Positions 10,745 through 22,600 of a DNA stretch of 60,000 bases are shown one piece after another. Within the stretch, counting starts at the first letter, position 1; the number at the start of each line of letters is the position of its first letter. Source of the DNA: Branchiostoma floridae (Eukaryota; Chordata; Leptocardii; Amphioxiformes; Branchiostomatidae); the NCBI RefSeq assembly GCF_000003815.2, contig NC_049996.1, positions 7,916,012 to 7,976,011 of the forward strand, in the 5' to 3' direction. The notes below the pieces were generated by a model. That model searched no databases and was not told where the DNA came from. It was given only the letters and a program-made list of their open reading frames with translations. Made by a program: the position numbers and the translations under genes.

Positions 10745-12420
10745 AACTTGCCGGGAAAAGGCCACGTCGTTGCCGGGAAAAGGCCACGAGAATGCCGGCG
10801 GGAGACTCGCTACTACACGATACGGTGCAGCAGCTCAAGCTCGTGACGGCAGCTCGTACTCTCCCGGGTATTGGATCAGAGATACACGGTACCACGCAAG
10901 ATTTGGTCGAACCCCCGGAATCAGTATCTGAGCCCGGTCTGGAGATTTACTTGTCGTTTTGGGGTATGGTATTGTGGTGAGACATGTTTGATATCTGTAG
11001 TCTAGGCCTGTTGCAGGGCTCGCAGAGTCATGTTTCTGCCGTACGGAAGAACTTCACGTTTTTGCAAATTTTTCCGGTTGACTGTCACATAGTTTCATTG
11101 TCGCGTTTTGTCTGTTGCCTGTTTGCTGAGTGTTTTGTGAACGCTTTGTAAACGTTGTATGCAGGTCCGACGGGAGAGAGCTACCTTTAATATTTAGAAT
11201 GTTTCTTTTCAGTTTTTGGTATATACGATCGCATCCTCTGTTGAATTTTGCTGTGGCCACCTTTTGACGACGCTGATTAGTGGTGCTGTTTAGGAGTTTG
11301 CTATCTGTGTGTTTTTCTTGTTTTATGAAAGTGTTACCAGGATGCTAGAGCTGTCGCTGTCGAGGAGATGCAACATGGCTACCCTCTGAGTCACCGTGGT
11401 GGGATAATAGAATCCGTTGCCATCCTCTACCTTGGAAGGCAAGGGAGGCTTTTGTCTGTTATTGAGGAGAGTTTCAGACCGAGATGTTCACCATTTTCTT
11501 GTCATTTTCTGATTTTTGTGTATATTCTAGTGATACGCAGACACGTGGTTTGAAACCCCGAACAAAGAAGCAAGATGGATACTCTCACAGTATCGCCGTG
11601 GCTGAAATCACAATCTGCATCCATCCTCTACCAGGGAATTCTACGAACGCCTCCATACAGTGCGGAGGTCCATTACAGATCTAGAGCTTCGCCATTTTTC
11701 TTGTCATTTTCTTTAAATCTTTATATTTTTTTTCGTGTGTATGGTTTTATGCAGGATTTTAGGATAGCACTGTCATGGCATCGGGACTCACTTTGGCTAC
11801 CATTTTTGGATTTCTTTTCAGGAATTGAAACCCGCCGCCATCCCCCTCGTGGGCGATGTAGTAATGCAGACTGCCAGCGTTTCTAGAGCGTGGTTTTTGT
11901 TACGTACATGTTATTGTTATACGTTTTCGTTTGTCAAGTTTAACTTTTTGGATTGCGTGGGTGTTGCCCGTACGTAAGGTGATTGTCGTGTGCGTGGCCT
12001 ATTTTTGCCAAGCTTAGCGTTTGGTTGTTGAGCATGTATGTACGGGGAGCACGCATGGCCTAGGACTGTTCATGTTATCGTGGCTTGCCCACCTTTGAGC
12101 GCTAGGCGGGGGGATGTCGAGTGCGTATGGTGTGGATATTGTTACGGCTGGATTTTGTGTGTAATTTCGTCAGCGGTATCGATAATTGTGTTTTGTTTTC
12201 CGCATAGTTCTCAGGAACCGGGACGTGCTGGTTCACGCGTGACGTTCTCCCCCACCCGTAACGACCCTTGTAAGAAGTTTCGGACTTCAGGGATCTTCAG
12301 ATGCGGCAGGTACGACAAAAGATGTAGCAGCAAGTGGTGGCGCAGGAACAGCAGCCTGTCAGCCTCTCTTAGGCCCCCTCACCCTCCTCGCCATTCCGGA
12401 CACTTGAGTGCCACAAGGAA
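10745..12420 (+). other. Unrecognised interior of E1, no supported gene
   Basis: It contains a 21-base direct duplication ('gccgggaaaaggccacg', about 10750 and 10772) followed by an open frame starting MPAGDSLLHD (from about 10790) that closes at 10980. The remaining frames are short and show no motif I recognise. The sequence could be a transcribed leader of the element. Confidence 0.3.
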
Positions 12421-12426
12421 AGGACA

Positions 12427-12970
12427 GCTCATGAAGACGGTACAGCCCGGGCAGGCACCGGCGAGTGCCGCGGGTAGAGCTCACGAAGATGGTAAGGCCC
12501 GGGCAGGCACCGGCGAGTGTCGCGGGTAGAGCTCACGAACGACGAAGATGGTAAGGCCCGGGCAGGCACCGGCGAGTGTCGCGGGTAGAGCTCACGAACG
12601 ACGAAGATGGTAAGGCCCGGGCAGGCACCGGCGAGTGTCGCGGGTAGAGCTCACGAAGATGGTAAGGCCCGGGCAGGCACCGGCGAGTGTCGCGGGTAGA
12701 GCTCACGAAGATGGTAAGGCCCGGGCAGGCACCGGCGAGTGTCGCGGGTAGAGCTCACGAAGATGGTAAGACCCGGGCAGGCACCGGCGAGTGTCGCGGG
12801 TAGAGCTCACGAAGATGGCCATGGTAAGACCCGGGCAGGCACCGGCGAGTGTCGCGGGTAGAGCTCACGAAGATGGCCATGGTAAGACCCGGGCAGGCAC
12901 CGGCGAGTGTCGCGGGTAGAGCTCACGAAGTTGGTAAGACCCGGGCAGGCACCGGCGAGTGTCGCGGGAA
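12427..12970 (+). repeat. GC-rich minisatellite, about 52-bp unit, about ten copies
   Basis: Each unit contains 'cccgggcaggcaccggcgag' and 'gggtagagctcacgaag'. Some units are lengthened by 'aacgacgaag' or 'gccatg' insertions. A degenerate half unit remains at about 13082-13112. ORFs through the array reflect its composition. Confidence 0.9.
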
Positions 12971-13589
12971 GATATTGATCTCGGTTCAGATCAGTTCCGT
13001 TCATACACAGAGAGGTGGAACCAGCGTCTTCACATTGAACTCAACCAAATTTAAAACCCCCTGAGTTTACGAAATTGAAATACCCAGGCAGGCACAGGGA
13101 AGTGCCGCAGAAGAATATGGAGCTCACGGTGGATGTTTTAGGAAGGAAAACGTACTCGTACTTCGCCGTAAAAGGTTTTGAAGACCGCAAGCCAGAAATC
13201 ATATCGCCATGAGATCGAGAAGGCATTGAATCCACAAAATTGTGTTGTTATATAAGGACGGTCGCACTAAATAGGTACCAAGGGCAAGGCATATTACACT
13301 GGAAGGTATACAAGTGCGAATTTTCTAGGCAGTACGCAAGAAACACATTCCTTAACCACGTGTGGGACAATATTCTTAAGAAGTTGGAAAAAAAAAAACG
13401 TTACATCAATTCATCGTTAATTGACAACTGATTGTGTTATGGATGTATTACACTCCTTTACGTTTGGGACCGCATTGTAAATGTGTGCATCAAAGCTGTT
13501 TGTACATATGTAAATACTTTTTGTTTGTGACCGCATCTGAACTGTGAGCAGCGACACCTGTCCTGCAGTACAATGTGAACCAGTCAGAA

Positions 13590-13640
13590 TTGCCCTGAAG
13601 AAGGTAACAGACGGTCACCGAAACGTCGGTGTGAATAAAG
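13590..13640 (+). repeat. 'CTGAAGA...CGAAACGTC' retroelement motif, hammerhead-like core
   Basis: CTGAAGA (13595-13601) and GAAAC (13620-13624) flank an imperfect stem GGTAAC/GTCACC. These two strings satisfy the conserved CUGANGA and GAAA boxes of hammerhead ribozymes. The third element (cleavage triplet plus stems I and III) is not convincingly placed. It may be just a widespread repeat signature. Confidence 0.3.
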
Positions 13641-14049
13641 CATTGGTTGGGTAAAAAGAGTCTCTTTATTCACATTTCGTAACCAGTTTGGCATAACTGA
13701 ATAAAAGTGTTTTAAAACTGGAGATATGCGGGTCCAGATGTCTTACTGAGAGATGACTGTGGTGTGATAGATGGCGGTTGGCTGAGGAATGAGTCCACTC
13801 TGCTCTGTACTTAATTTTCGTCCCAGCCCGAGACTTTGCATAATGACGCTACATTTTCAGCGACAATATTCAGCAAATTGCAGTTCTTGACAAGTGAGCT
13901 TGAAGTCGCATGTAAGAAAAGGGGCTCGAAAAGGAAATGCTGCAAGTGAGAAGTCATCTCGGGTAAATAGTTCAAGAAATCTTTTCCATAGAGGTCACAA
14001 TAGTTGTGAAAATCTGAGTTTGTTTTCCTGGGAAGTGTTGTACATAGTA

Positions 14050-14300
14050 CTAAAACGACGCATAGAGAAGGATCGCTCTTGGCCGCCTCTGCATTTGGTA
14101 GACTAAGAAATCCAGTGTGGAACCGCAAGGATATCAGATGTTGTGATATGCGCCTTTGCCAGGCACGTATACTCCCTATCGCCACATATGCCTGTGTGAC
14201 AGGGACTCTGGAGTGGTCACATGAGCTCCTCCTGTTAGCTTTCGATTTGAGACACCTAGGGGCGTTTCTCTGTATTGCACTCCGAGATCGTGTACCATAA
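14050..14300 (+). pseudogene. Decayed LINE reverse-transcriptase relic
   Basis: A frame at 14077-14300 gives 'AASAFGRL...VWNRKDI...ARILPIATYAC'. This corresponds to the post-catalytic region of LINE RTs (compare 'AFASLSRVW...VYNTLVLSVLLYG' in the 37.7-38.7 kb fragment). The preceding 'RRIEKD' piece is in another frame, so a frameshift separates them. Too decayed to classify. Confidence 0.45.
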
Positions 14301-14989
14301 TTGAAGCATCAAAGCTAGACATGGATTAGAACACTCTTTTGGTTGATACAATTTTGGTAATAAGACTAAAATGGCTCAGACTGGTATTAAAGAAGGGAGG
14401 ACTTTTCTAGGTCGGAAACCTTGTAAGAAATCGTAGGCTGGATACCGTAAGGTGTTACTTCGCTATTGTATTAGACGGATTTATCATCTCTGGCTGTCGC
14501 TTCACTGACTGAGTTGAATCAGCCGACACAATTGCAAGTACCCTTACAGATTTTACACCGGATCCCAACATCGAAGCTATGATGTGGAACACTATGTTTG
14601 TCTTTCGATTCCATCTTGGGCTTACCGCTATCTCTATTAAGGAAAAAGAATTTCGTGTTTGAACTGTTGAGAGGTCGTCCGGACTCAGAATAATACTTTT
14701 GGGCATTATGCATCTCCGAGGTCGCGGTGGGCGTTTGGAACAGTTTTGCACTCCACTTGTGCAAGCCTGGTGTCTTTCCATATTGTTGCTTCGGTGGGTC
14801 GAGTTTATTAAGCAGGAAGAGTGGCAAATATGAGCGTCTCCGTCCTCTGAAAGGTTGGGGATCAGCATCGTCAAGCGGATGCTTGAAAGTTGAGGTTGGA
14901 TAAGGCTGGGGGCCGTTGGGCATAGAGACAGTCGAGGCTCAAGACAAATGGTCCTGCGATGCGAGGGAAAAATAGTTTTGTTTTACCTC

Positions 14990-15310
14990 TAACGCGGATA
15001 ATTCAGAACTGGGCTTGGCCGTGTCCTTATCGTTCTTCCTTCGAGTGATCGTAGAGGAACGGTTTTGAGATAACAATTTTGCGTTGCTTCCTCCATTTTG
15101 TTTGTCGTGCAGTAAAAAAATGAGAGTGGGCTATATATGAGTGTTGGGTTGTTTGAGAGTGGGTACCGTACAAGGGAGAGGCAATGTGAGAGGTAAGATG
15201 AGAAAGGAGTTACATGAGAGAAGGGAGTTGAGAGAGGGGAAATGAGAGATGGGGAGTTGAGAGAGAATAATGAGAAAGGGTGTGGTGAAAGAGGTATAGA
15301 GGGAGCGGAT
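14990..15310 (+). repeat. Purine-rich degenerate GAGAG tract
   Basis: From about 15120 the sequence consists of loosely repeated 'tgagagaggg / tgagaaagg' blocks of 15-20 bases. The Ser/Pro-rich ORF on the opposite strand is a compositional artefact. Confidence 0.6.
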
Positions 15311-15329
15311 GACAAGCGTTCTTCTAAAG

Positions 15330-15478
15330 GAATGTTATATTAGCCAGATAGATCCAGATACGAACGCGTTGATGTATACAGACACATGTACAGACACGTT
15401 GATGCGTTACGCTGAAGGGCGGTTACGTTAGCTAGATATCTATACTAATTATAGATACTGATACAGGTACAAAGTTAA
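15330..15478 (+). mobile_element. 5'-truncated 3' end of the 2A-type LINE family
   Basis: 'ttgatgcgttacgctgaagggcggtta' and the following 'tagatactgatacaggtac' match the 3' end of the full LINE (23060-23120: 'gtgttacgccgaatggcggtta', then the gatacagatac tail). Coding sequence is absent. Confidence 0.55.
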
Positions 15479-15596
15479 GGGGTTCAAAGGGAAAAGGAAG
15501 GGCTCAATAGCCAGAGATGGCAAAGGCGGAAGACGACGATTTCCGCATCACTCATACTGGAGGGCCAATAATTACGCACCTCAAAAAGGATACTAT

Positions 15597-15878
15597 TTGA
15601 GGTGCACAATGATTGGCCCGAAAAGTATGACGTCACTCCCCCTATAAATAAGAGATGCGCGCATGAATATATCATTCCTCTGTGTGCTGGCCCTCCGGCA
15701 AAGTCTGGAGCCTGAAGCGTCCCACCCACCCGCCCATCGACAAGTTTTCTGCTTTCTGTGGAATTAGGCATCTGCTTCAGGATGGTCGCTTTAGCACATA
15801 GGTGACTTTAGGCTCCAGACGACGATTTCCGCATCACTCATACTGGAGGGCCAATAATTACGCACCTCAAAAAGGATA
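15597..15878. mobile_element. Short element E2 (282 bp) with the same termini as E1
   Basis: The first about 100 bases match the left end of E1 and the last about 60 match its right end. The middle is different and contains its own inverted pair TCTGGAGCCT...AGGCTCCAGA (15704-15713 / 15811-15820). CTAT separates E1 from E2 and also follows E2 (15879-15882). It is either a solo-LTR-like remnant or a deletion derivative inserted beside E1. Confidence 0.6.
15628..15650 (+). promoter_or_regulatory. CRE plus TATA box in the left terminus of E2
   Basis: TGACGTCA at 15628-15635 and TATAAATA at 15643-15650 are identical in sequence and spacing to the pair in E1. Conservation across two elements with different interiors suggests that this terminus is a functional part of the family. 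Confidence 0.5.
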
Positions 15879-16629
15879 CTATACAAACTCACTGATGAAG
15901 AAAAGGCAACGAAAATACCAACAGCTTTTGACCTTTGACCCCCAGCTTTGTCTTCTGAAGTTGTTTTGAGTCAGCTCCGAAAACGTTGCAAATTGTAGGG
16001 GGTACTAGAGATAACGTTAACTTCTAACACCAGGTGATGTTAAAGCTGTACTACGTAAGATTTGAACGAAATAATTTGTAGAAAAACATATGCATGTTCC
16101 TTCTTCTCACAAAGCAAGTGGATAAAGGGTCGGTTAATCAACTATATCAAATAAGGTTAAACAAAGCCGCTGATACACAAGACCCTATACAAACTCGCTG
16201 ATGCAGAAAAAGGGATCAAAAGGGCAAAGAAAAATGGCCATGAAACATTTTGCAGGACTAGCGCTAAGGGCCATCATCCATCACGTATGGCGTAATGGGA
16301 ACATCTGACTAAAATCGGATACACAAACGTCGGTATTTTTCGTGCTGGAGACGAAGTAGCTTTGTTTTCATGAAGCAATTGCATTAATTGCATTACTAAT
16401 CAAAACAAGGTACTATTAGACATACAGCAAATGAAAAGGATGTATCTCCAGTTCGGACAATAGAACAAATAAACAAGGTAACACAATGTAGCAAAAGAAA
16501 GAAAATTGAAGTAATGTACTGTTTACAGTTTTTAAAAACTTTATTGCATATTTTCTTTGTTAATAAGGTTGTTTTTTTCTAACTCCGTATGTGTGTTAGT
16601 TTTTTGTAAACAAAAACAAACAAAAAAAG

Positions 16630-16845
16630 GTCTTAGTGGCGCCATGGCAAGTGTACAGATGTTGAAATACTGGCAGCACCAAATCCGTAGGTGTTCTTTG
16701 CACCTTTCAGACAAATTAGCCGTCAGGCTCGGTGGGCGTCACTCCGCCGTCATGGGGGCAGGGGTAAAGCGAGTATCGAACTCAGGACCTACTGATTCTG
16801 ATTCCAACGCTCTAGCCGTTGCGCCACACAGAAACCCCTTGTGAA
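16630..16845 (-). repeat. tRNA-derived SINE, minus strand (unit copy 2)
   Basis: Cognate of 5155-5378. Minus-strand A box at about 16831-16813, B-box-like GAGTTCGATACTC at about 16776-16788. It differs from copy 1 by a few substitutions and by the A-rich spacer. Confidence 0.65.
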
Positions 16846-17936
16846 CAAATTGTAAATGATTATATTACATGCATCTTGAGTTAAGGGTGTAACTTAAACA
16901 ATAAGCCGTTTTGCCACACCGTAAAAGAGAAAAAAACTTCCAGCTATCATTTATCAGTCTGCAAGTGAGAACTTGAAACACTAAGCATCCTACAAAGTTC
17001 TCACTGACATCATTTTCGTCAACCAAAATTTTCCCGCCTCATTTTGCAGCCTTGATATATACAGGGACTGTAAAAACAAGTCTATCCTCTCTGTCGGAAA
17101 ATGGCAGCCACTTATTTCCCATTCCCTTAGCTTTTGTACAATTTTCGGTTGCCTTTTGTTGATTAATGCCGAAAATGTCTTGACAAACATCATATACCTC
17201 AACTACACAACTTTTACCTATAGCCACTGATCGACTACACAAAGAACACCAGCAACGATGTACGGAGAAATATGGGCCAACGCAATTTAAGTGGGCGCAG
17301 CTAAGACTAAACTATGGTTATCATAACTTATATAACTTATAGTTATCATTTACTCTTTTTTTCTTCCCAACGACTTCTATGCTATAATAAGTGTTCTATA
17401 CACATGCGTACATAATGTAGCTTCAGGAAATGTCCACATATTTGTCATACTATGTTGAGCATATTTTCCCTATATATAAAGAATAATATTTGTCAATGAA
17501 AAATAAACATACGCGTATACGCTCTTCGTTTATAGCAATTACAAACTACTCATTGTCACCCCCTGCATTTCTTCGCTCTTTGTGTATACAACCGCACCAC
17601 TCAGAACCCAGGACTGTGTACCTCCGACCTAGCTCGCGGCCGCAAACCATGACCTGCTAAATTCTTAAGTCACAATCGGACTTTCACCAATTAAACTTTT
17701 GAGATCAGTTTGGCTGGCTAAAAGGGAATTTCTCACCGCTGAAAACACGCGTTCATGCTGCCGTTTATTTTTTGGCTCGTATCTCAACGAGGAGTGATAC
17801 ATGAATGAAATCATAACCCAAACCCCTGAAGAATAATCCCTGAAGCTAGTTGAATGTTGGTCTAAACATATTCCCTTTCTACAACAACCAATCCTTGGCC
17901 TTTTAATCTGTTTCAATGAAGGGGAAAAGTGACATC

Positions 17937-18215
17937 GGGCGTGGCGTAACTGGCAGAGCGTTCGGCTCGCAATCTATAGGTCCTGAGTTCGATCCCCGCC
18001 GTGCCCCCGAAGTTGTGCCCTTGGGAAAGGCACTTTACACGACCTTCCTCACTTTACCTAGGTGTAAAAATGGGTAGCTGACTTTGGTCGAGGAGGCTAC
18101 CTTTACTTTCCGTCTTTACTGTGTATGTGGCACTGTTAATATAAGTTACAACACTTAAATGCAGTGCCTAATTGTCCTCGTCTGTCCACAAGCTAATATG
18201 GAATAAAAATTTTAA
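17937..18215 (+). repeat. tRNA-derived SINE with intact tRNA-like head
   Basis: The head (17937-18007) has an A box TGGCGTAACTGGCAGAGCG (17942-17960) and a B box GAGTTCGATCC (17985-17995). The body begins 'gcccttgggaaaggcacttta'. A second headless body follows at about 18240-18390. The head folds poorly as a mature tRNA, so I call a SINE rather than a tRNA gene. Confidence 0.65.
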
Positions 18216-19229
18216 AAAATATGAAGGGAGCTCCATTACTCGGGGTTCGATCCCCGCCGTGCCCCCGACGTTGTGTCCTTGGGAAAGGAACTTTACACGA
18301 CCTTTCTTACTTTACCCAGGTGTAAAAATGGGTACCTTACTTCGGTCAAACTTGAGTGCAGTACCTTATTGTCCTCGTCTGTCCAAATAGAAAAAAAAAG
18401 GAAAAGAAAGGAGCTCCATTTCCCCTGACAGGCGCGGAACCGCTCTCAAGGGATTTCGGTGTGGAAGAAAAAAACAGAAAATATTCATTTGGTTTATCTC
18501 TGTAGACTTGGTAGCTCTCTGTCTGGACGTAAACGCTCTCATAAAAAATAACCTATGTTATCATTAGCATACTCATCTTTTACTCCGTATGGCCGCAGTC
18601 CAATGCTAGAAATGGACTACCGCTCAGAAATAAATGGTAGAGGACACACAAAACCGTAATTTAAGTAAACATTTCAAAATTATTAACGTGACGAATTTAG
18701 GGCCTCATGCGTTACTGATATCTAGTAGCCAATGGGTTTCGCGCTTGTAGTCAGGCTCTTGAAATCTTACAACAAGTAGACTGGAGATCAAAAAGGGGGA
18801 GGGGGTTTAGGTCATCGGTACCTTTGGTGGCTTCTCAAGTTTCTGATGGCGAATTTAGGGCCTTCTCCGTTACTGGGTTCTAGTAATCGATGGCTTTCAC
18901 GGTTTTGGTCAGGTATTCGGTACTTGAGATCTTAGCTTAAAGGACTTGAGATCATATCACGAAGGAGTTGTCGGAGTCACCTGTACCTTTGGTGGCTTCG
19001 CAAGTTTCTAAAAGCGGCTGTGACAGCAGGTATAAAGTAAGGGCGGCGCAGTGACATTCTATCTTATTAAAACAAGAGACACAAATGCAACCATTACAAA
19101 ACTGCTCATTTCAACCCATGTTATCTAATGACATCGATAAGGTGTAAGCCAACCCACCTTTGGAAACGTACACTTGCACAGGACGTCCTACAGTTCTATT
19201 TGTGTATAACGGAAGCACGTGTAGGGTCT

Positions 19230-19580
19230 CTACTTGTCTGTGTGGCGGGAACCTGTGTGGTAAGGTCGCCTGTGTGGCGGGTACCTGTGTGGTAAGGTCG
19301 CCTGTGAGGCGGGTACCTGTGTGGTAAGGTCGCCTGTGTGGCGGGAACCTGTGTGGTAAGGTCGCCTGTGTGGTGGGAACCTGTGTGGTAAGGTCGCCTG
19401 TGTGGCGGGAACCTGTGTGGTAACGTACCCTGTGTGGCGGGAACCTGTGTGGTAACGAAGCCTGTGTGGCGGGAACCTGTGTGGTAACGAAGCCTGTGTG
19501 GCGGGAACCTGTGTGGTAAGGTCGCCTTTTGGCGGGAAACTGTGTAGTAAGGTCGCCCGTGTGGCGGAAACCTGTGTTTG
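19230..19580 (+). repeat. 32-bp tandem monomers in the LINE 5' UTR
   Basis: About eleven units of 'taaggtcgcctgtgtggcgg' plus 'gaacctgtgtgg' follow with exact 32-base period (e.g. 19261, 19293, 19325). Mammalian L1 elements carry promoter monomers in the same position; that role here is an analogy. The unit has no stop in the minus-strand frames, which creates long spurious antisense ORFs. Confidence 0.85.
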
Positions 19581-19610
19581 TAGTAGAAACGCATGTGCTG
19601 GGATTAGAAC

Positions 19611-22600
19611 ATGGAACTACATTATACTTGCATATTCCTGGCTCTATGCCTGATGATTGGCAAGACTCAGCCAGGGTCACAGTCTGACTGGGCCACGTTT
19701 GCCTTCATGATTAAACATAGTGGGGTGAATGGGCCTCCTTTCAGTCAAAAGAAAACATTGATTCACAATGATAGTACAAAGTTGTCACTGATTATGATCT
19801 TGCTCCTAAGTGGAGATATTGAGATCAACCCAGGGCCAAGACCACCTAAGTGTCCCTGTGGGAGCTGTAACAAAGCAGTACAGAATAAGCACGCTGCTAT
19901 TTGTTGTGATGACTGCAATACGTGGTATCATAAGGACTGTATTGAGCTTGGCTCTCAGGTATACACTGTATTAGCAACCCACCGATCATACTCATGGATA
20001 TGCTGTGACTGCGGCATACCAAACTTTGCATCAGACATGTTCGACATCACTGATGACAGCTGTCATTCGGTAAATTCATTTGATACGCTGAACTCCAGCA
20101 CAAGTTTGCCAGGTGACACACCAACGGCCACATCCACTCCACTTAGATCAAAGCAGGGGAAAACTCACACTAGAGGTAATGGTCACAAAAAGGGGAGCAA
20201 GGCTAAACTCCTGCTGGTAAACTGCCAGAGTGTTAGAAACAAAAGTGCTGAATTGGCAACTGTGATTGACACTTATAAACCAGACATATTAGCAGGCACA
20301 GAGTCATGGCTCAATGAAAACATATCAAGCAGCGAAATATTCCCTGACAGCTATATAGTACACCGTAAAGACAGACAAACTGGCCCAGGAGGTGGTGTAT
20401 TTCAGGCAAACAGGGATGATCTGATTGTCACACACAGAACAGATCTGGACACAGATTGTGAGATCATTTGGACACAAACCCAACTTGCAGGAAAGAAACC
20501 GCTTATGATTGGTACATACTACAGACCTCCATCAGATCAAGGCAGTAGTCTGGATGAGCTTGACAGCTCTATAAATAAAATGGGAACTAAGATAAACTCC
20601 GACAACGTAATCATTTTGGGAGATTTCAACACCCCTGGTATAAATTGGGATGTCAGCACAACAGACAACGCTCAGAACCATACAGGACAGGCACAGAAAC
20701 TACTGCACTTAGTGGATAACCATGGGCTATTCCAAACAGTTCAGGAACCAACTAGAAATGGTAATATTTTGGACCTGGTCTTAGTTAATAACCCAAACAT
20801 AATTGAAAAGACCACAGTAGTTCCGGGAATAAGTGACCATGACATGGTTCTAGTGGACGTGAACTTGGCACCCAAACAGAACAAAAAACCAAAAAGGAAA
20901 GTGTACATTCGCACGAAATCTGACGAGCCGGCTATCAAGAATGACCTTGAGGACTATGCTACAAACTTTAATCAGAGAACAAAAGACATGTCGGTGACAC
21001 AGAAATGGGATGACTTCAAAGGAAAAATGAAGCACACAATGAACAAGCACATTCCTAGTAAAATGACATCAAGCAGATACAACCTGCCTTGGTTTAACAG
21101 AAACTTAAGAAGACACTGTCGGAAGAAACAACGTCTTTACAATAAAGCTAAGAGAACAGGGCAAGAGGAAGACTGGAACAAGTACAAGAAAGTAAAAAAA
21201 GGAGTACAGAAAAGCATAAGATCAGCACACTCAAAATACGTGGCGAACATACTTGGAGAAGCTATAACTGACAAACCCAAAACATTCTGGTCATACATAA
21301 AAGGCCTGAGGAGAGACCTTGTTGGGGTAGCCACTCTGAAGGTGGGGAGCACCATTATAAGTGACAGTGAAAAGAAAGCAGAAGCACTCAGTTCACAGTT
21401 TAAAAGTGTATTCACAGAAGAAGACACCACAGACATGCCATCTCTTGGAAACCCCTGCACCACTCCTATGGAACATATAGACATTTCTACGTATGGTGTA
21501 GAAAAAATGTTGCAAGGCCTTAATCCGTCCAAAGCATCCGGGCCCGACCAAATACCGCCTTGGTTCCTCAAAATGACAGCCAGTGAAATCGCACCTATTT
21601 TGACTAACATTTTCCAACAATCGCTTGACACAGGAGAAATCCCCCAAGACTGGAGAGATGCAAACATATGCGCCATTTTCAAAAAGGGAGATAGAGCGGT
21701 TCCCAGTAACTACAGACCTGTTTCACTTACCTGTATTTCCTGTAAACTACTCGAACACATTATTCATAGCCATATCATGAAACACTTGGAAGGCCACAAT
21801 ATACTAACGGACTACCAGCATGGTTTCAGAGCAAAGCGATCAACAGAAACACAGCTTATTTTAACAGTTCACGACATAGCTGGGGCACTGAACAATAAAA
21901 GACAGGTGGATCTAGCAATACTTGATTTCACTAAAGCCTTCGACAAAGTCCCACATAGCAGACTCATAACAAAACTGGAGTACTATGGAATTCAAGGTTC
22001 TACATTAAACTGGTTAAAGGCTTTCCTGACGAATAGAGAGCAAACGGTAGTGGTAGAAGGGAAGGCCTCAGCTCCAGTTAAAGTAGCATCGGGAGTTCCA
22101 CAAGGGACTGTTCTGGGACCATTGCTCTTCCTCTTGTACATAAACGACTTGCCAGACCAGCTCGATTCAAGTGTGAGGTTATTCGCCGATGATTGTCTGC
22201 TATATATAGAGGCCGTATCTGCAAAGAATGACTCACAACTTCTTCAGAAAGATCTGAACACCCTGGAAGAATGGCAAAGGAAATGGCTTATGCAGTTCAA
22301 TCCTGATAAGTGCTATATCATGCACATAACGAACAAACGAACACCAAATGTGTCCCCTTACCAGTTTTGTGGTCAGACATTAGCAACCACAAAAAGCCAC
22401 CCATACCTAGGTGTTACGTTAACAACTGGGCTGAAGTGGGGTGTCCATGTTAACAAAATAACAACCAAGGCCAAACAGACATTGGGAGTGATCAAACGTA
22501 ACTTGTGGGCATGCCCAGCCCGCGTAAAATCACTTGCATACACGTCACTGGTAAGACCTAACCTTGAATATGCTGCAACAGTATGGGATCCGTATACAAA

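Larger units (their letters stand above)
10596..15592. mobile_element. 5.0-kb composite insertion E1 with inverted termini and CTAT duplication
   Basis: Copy 1 reads '...agaccctatacaaactc' (about 4419). Here CTAT is followed by TTGAGGTGCACAATGATTGG. The other end reads '...attacgcacctcaaaaaggata' and then CTAT again. Read inward, both ends share TTTGAGGTGC-AAT-ATTGGCCC, an imperfect inverted repeat. The interior holds a promoter-like terminus, short ORFs without homology I recognise, a 52-bp minisatellite, a LINE RT relic and a LINE 3' end. A 4-bp duplication is typical of LTR elements, but no long direct LTR pair, gag or pol is seen. Classification is open. Confidence 0.6.

Noticed and set aside
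12038-12529. 163-codon ORF in E1
   Set aside because: No motif; its C-terminus is the minisatellite in translation.
12427-12970. Regular direct repeats that might suggest a CRISPR array
   Set aside because: Units are contiguous with no unique spacers, GC-rich, and in animal DNA; it is a minisatellite.
13811-14185. 124-codon minus-strand ORF
   Set aside because: It overlaps the plus-strand LINE RT relic and shows no homology I recognise.
14989-15315. Ser/Pro-rich minus-strand ORF
   Set aside because: Produced by the purine-rich GAGAG tract.
17937-18007. Candidate functional tRNA gene
   Set aside because: A and B boxes are present but the arms pair poorly, and the sequence continues into a SINE body.
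19111-19680. Two long minus-strand ORFs (132 and 189 codons) with His/Thr/Pro repeats
   Set aside because: They are translations of the 32-bp tandem array in the LINE 5' UTR. 32 is not a multiple of 3 and the monomer lacks stops in those frames, so the protein repeat is an artefact.
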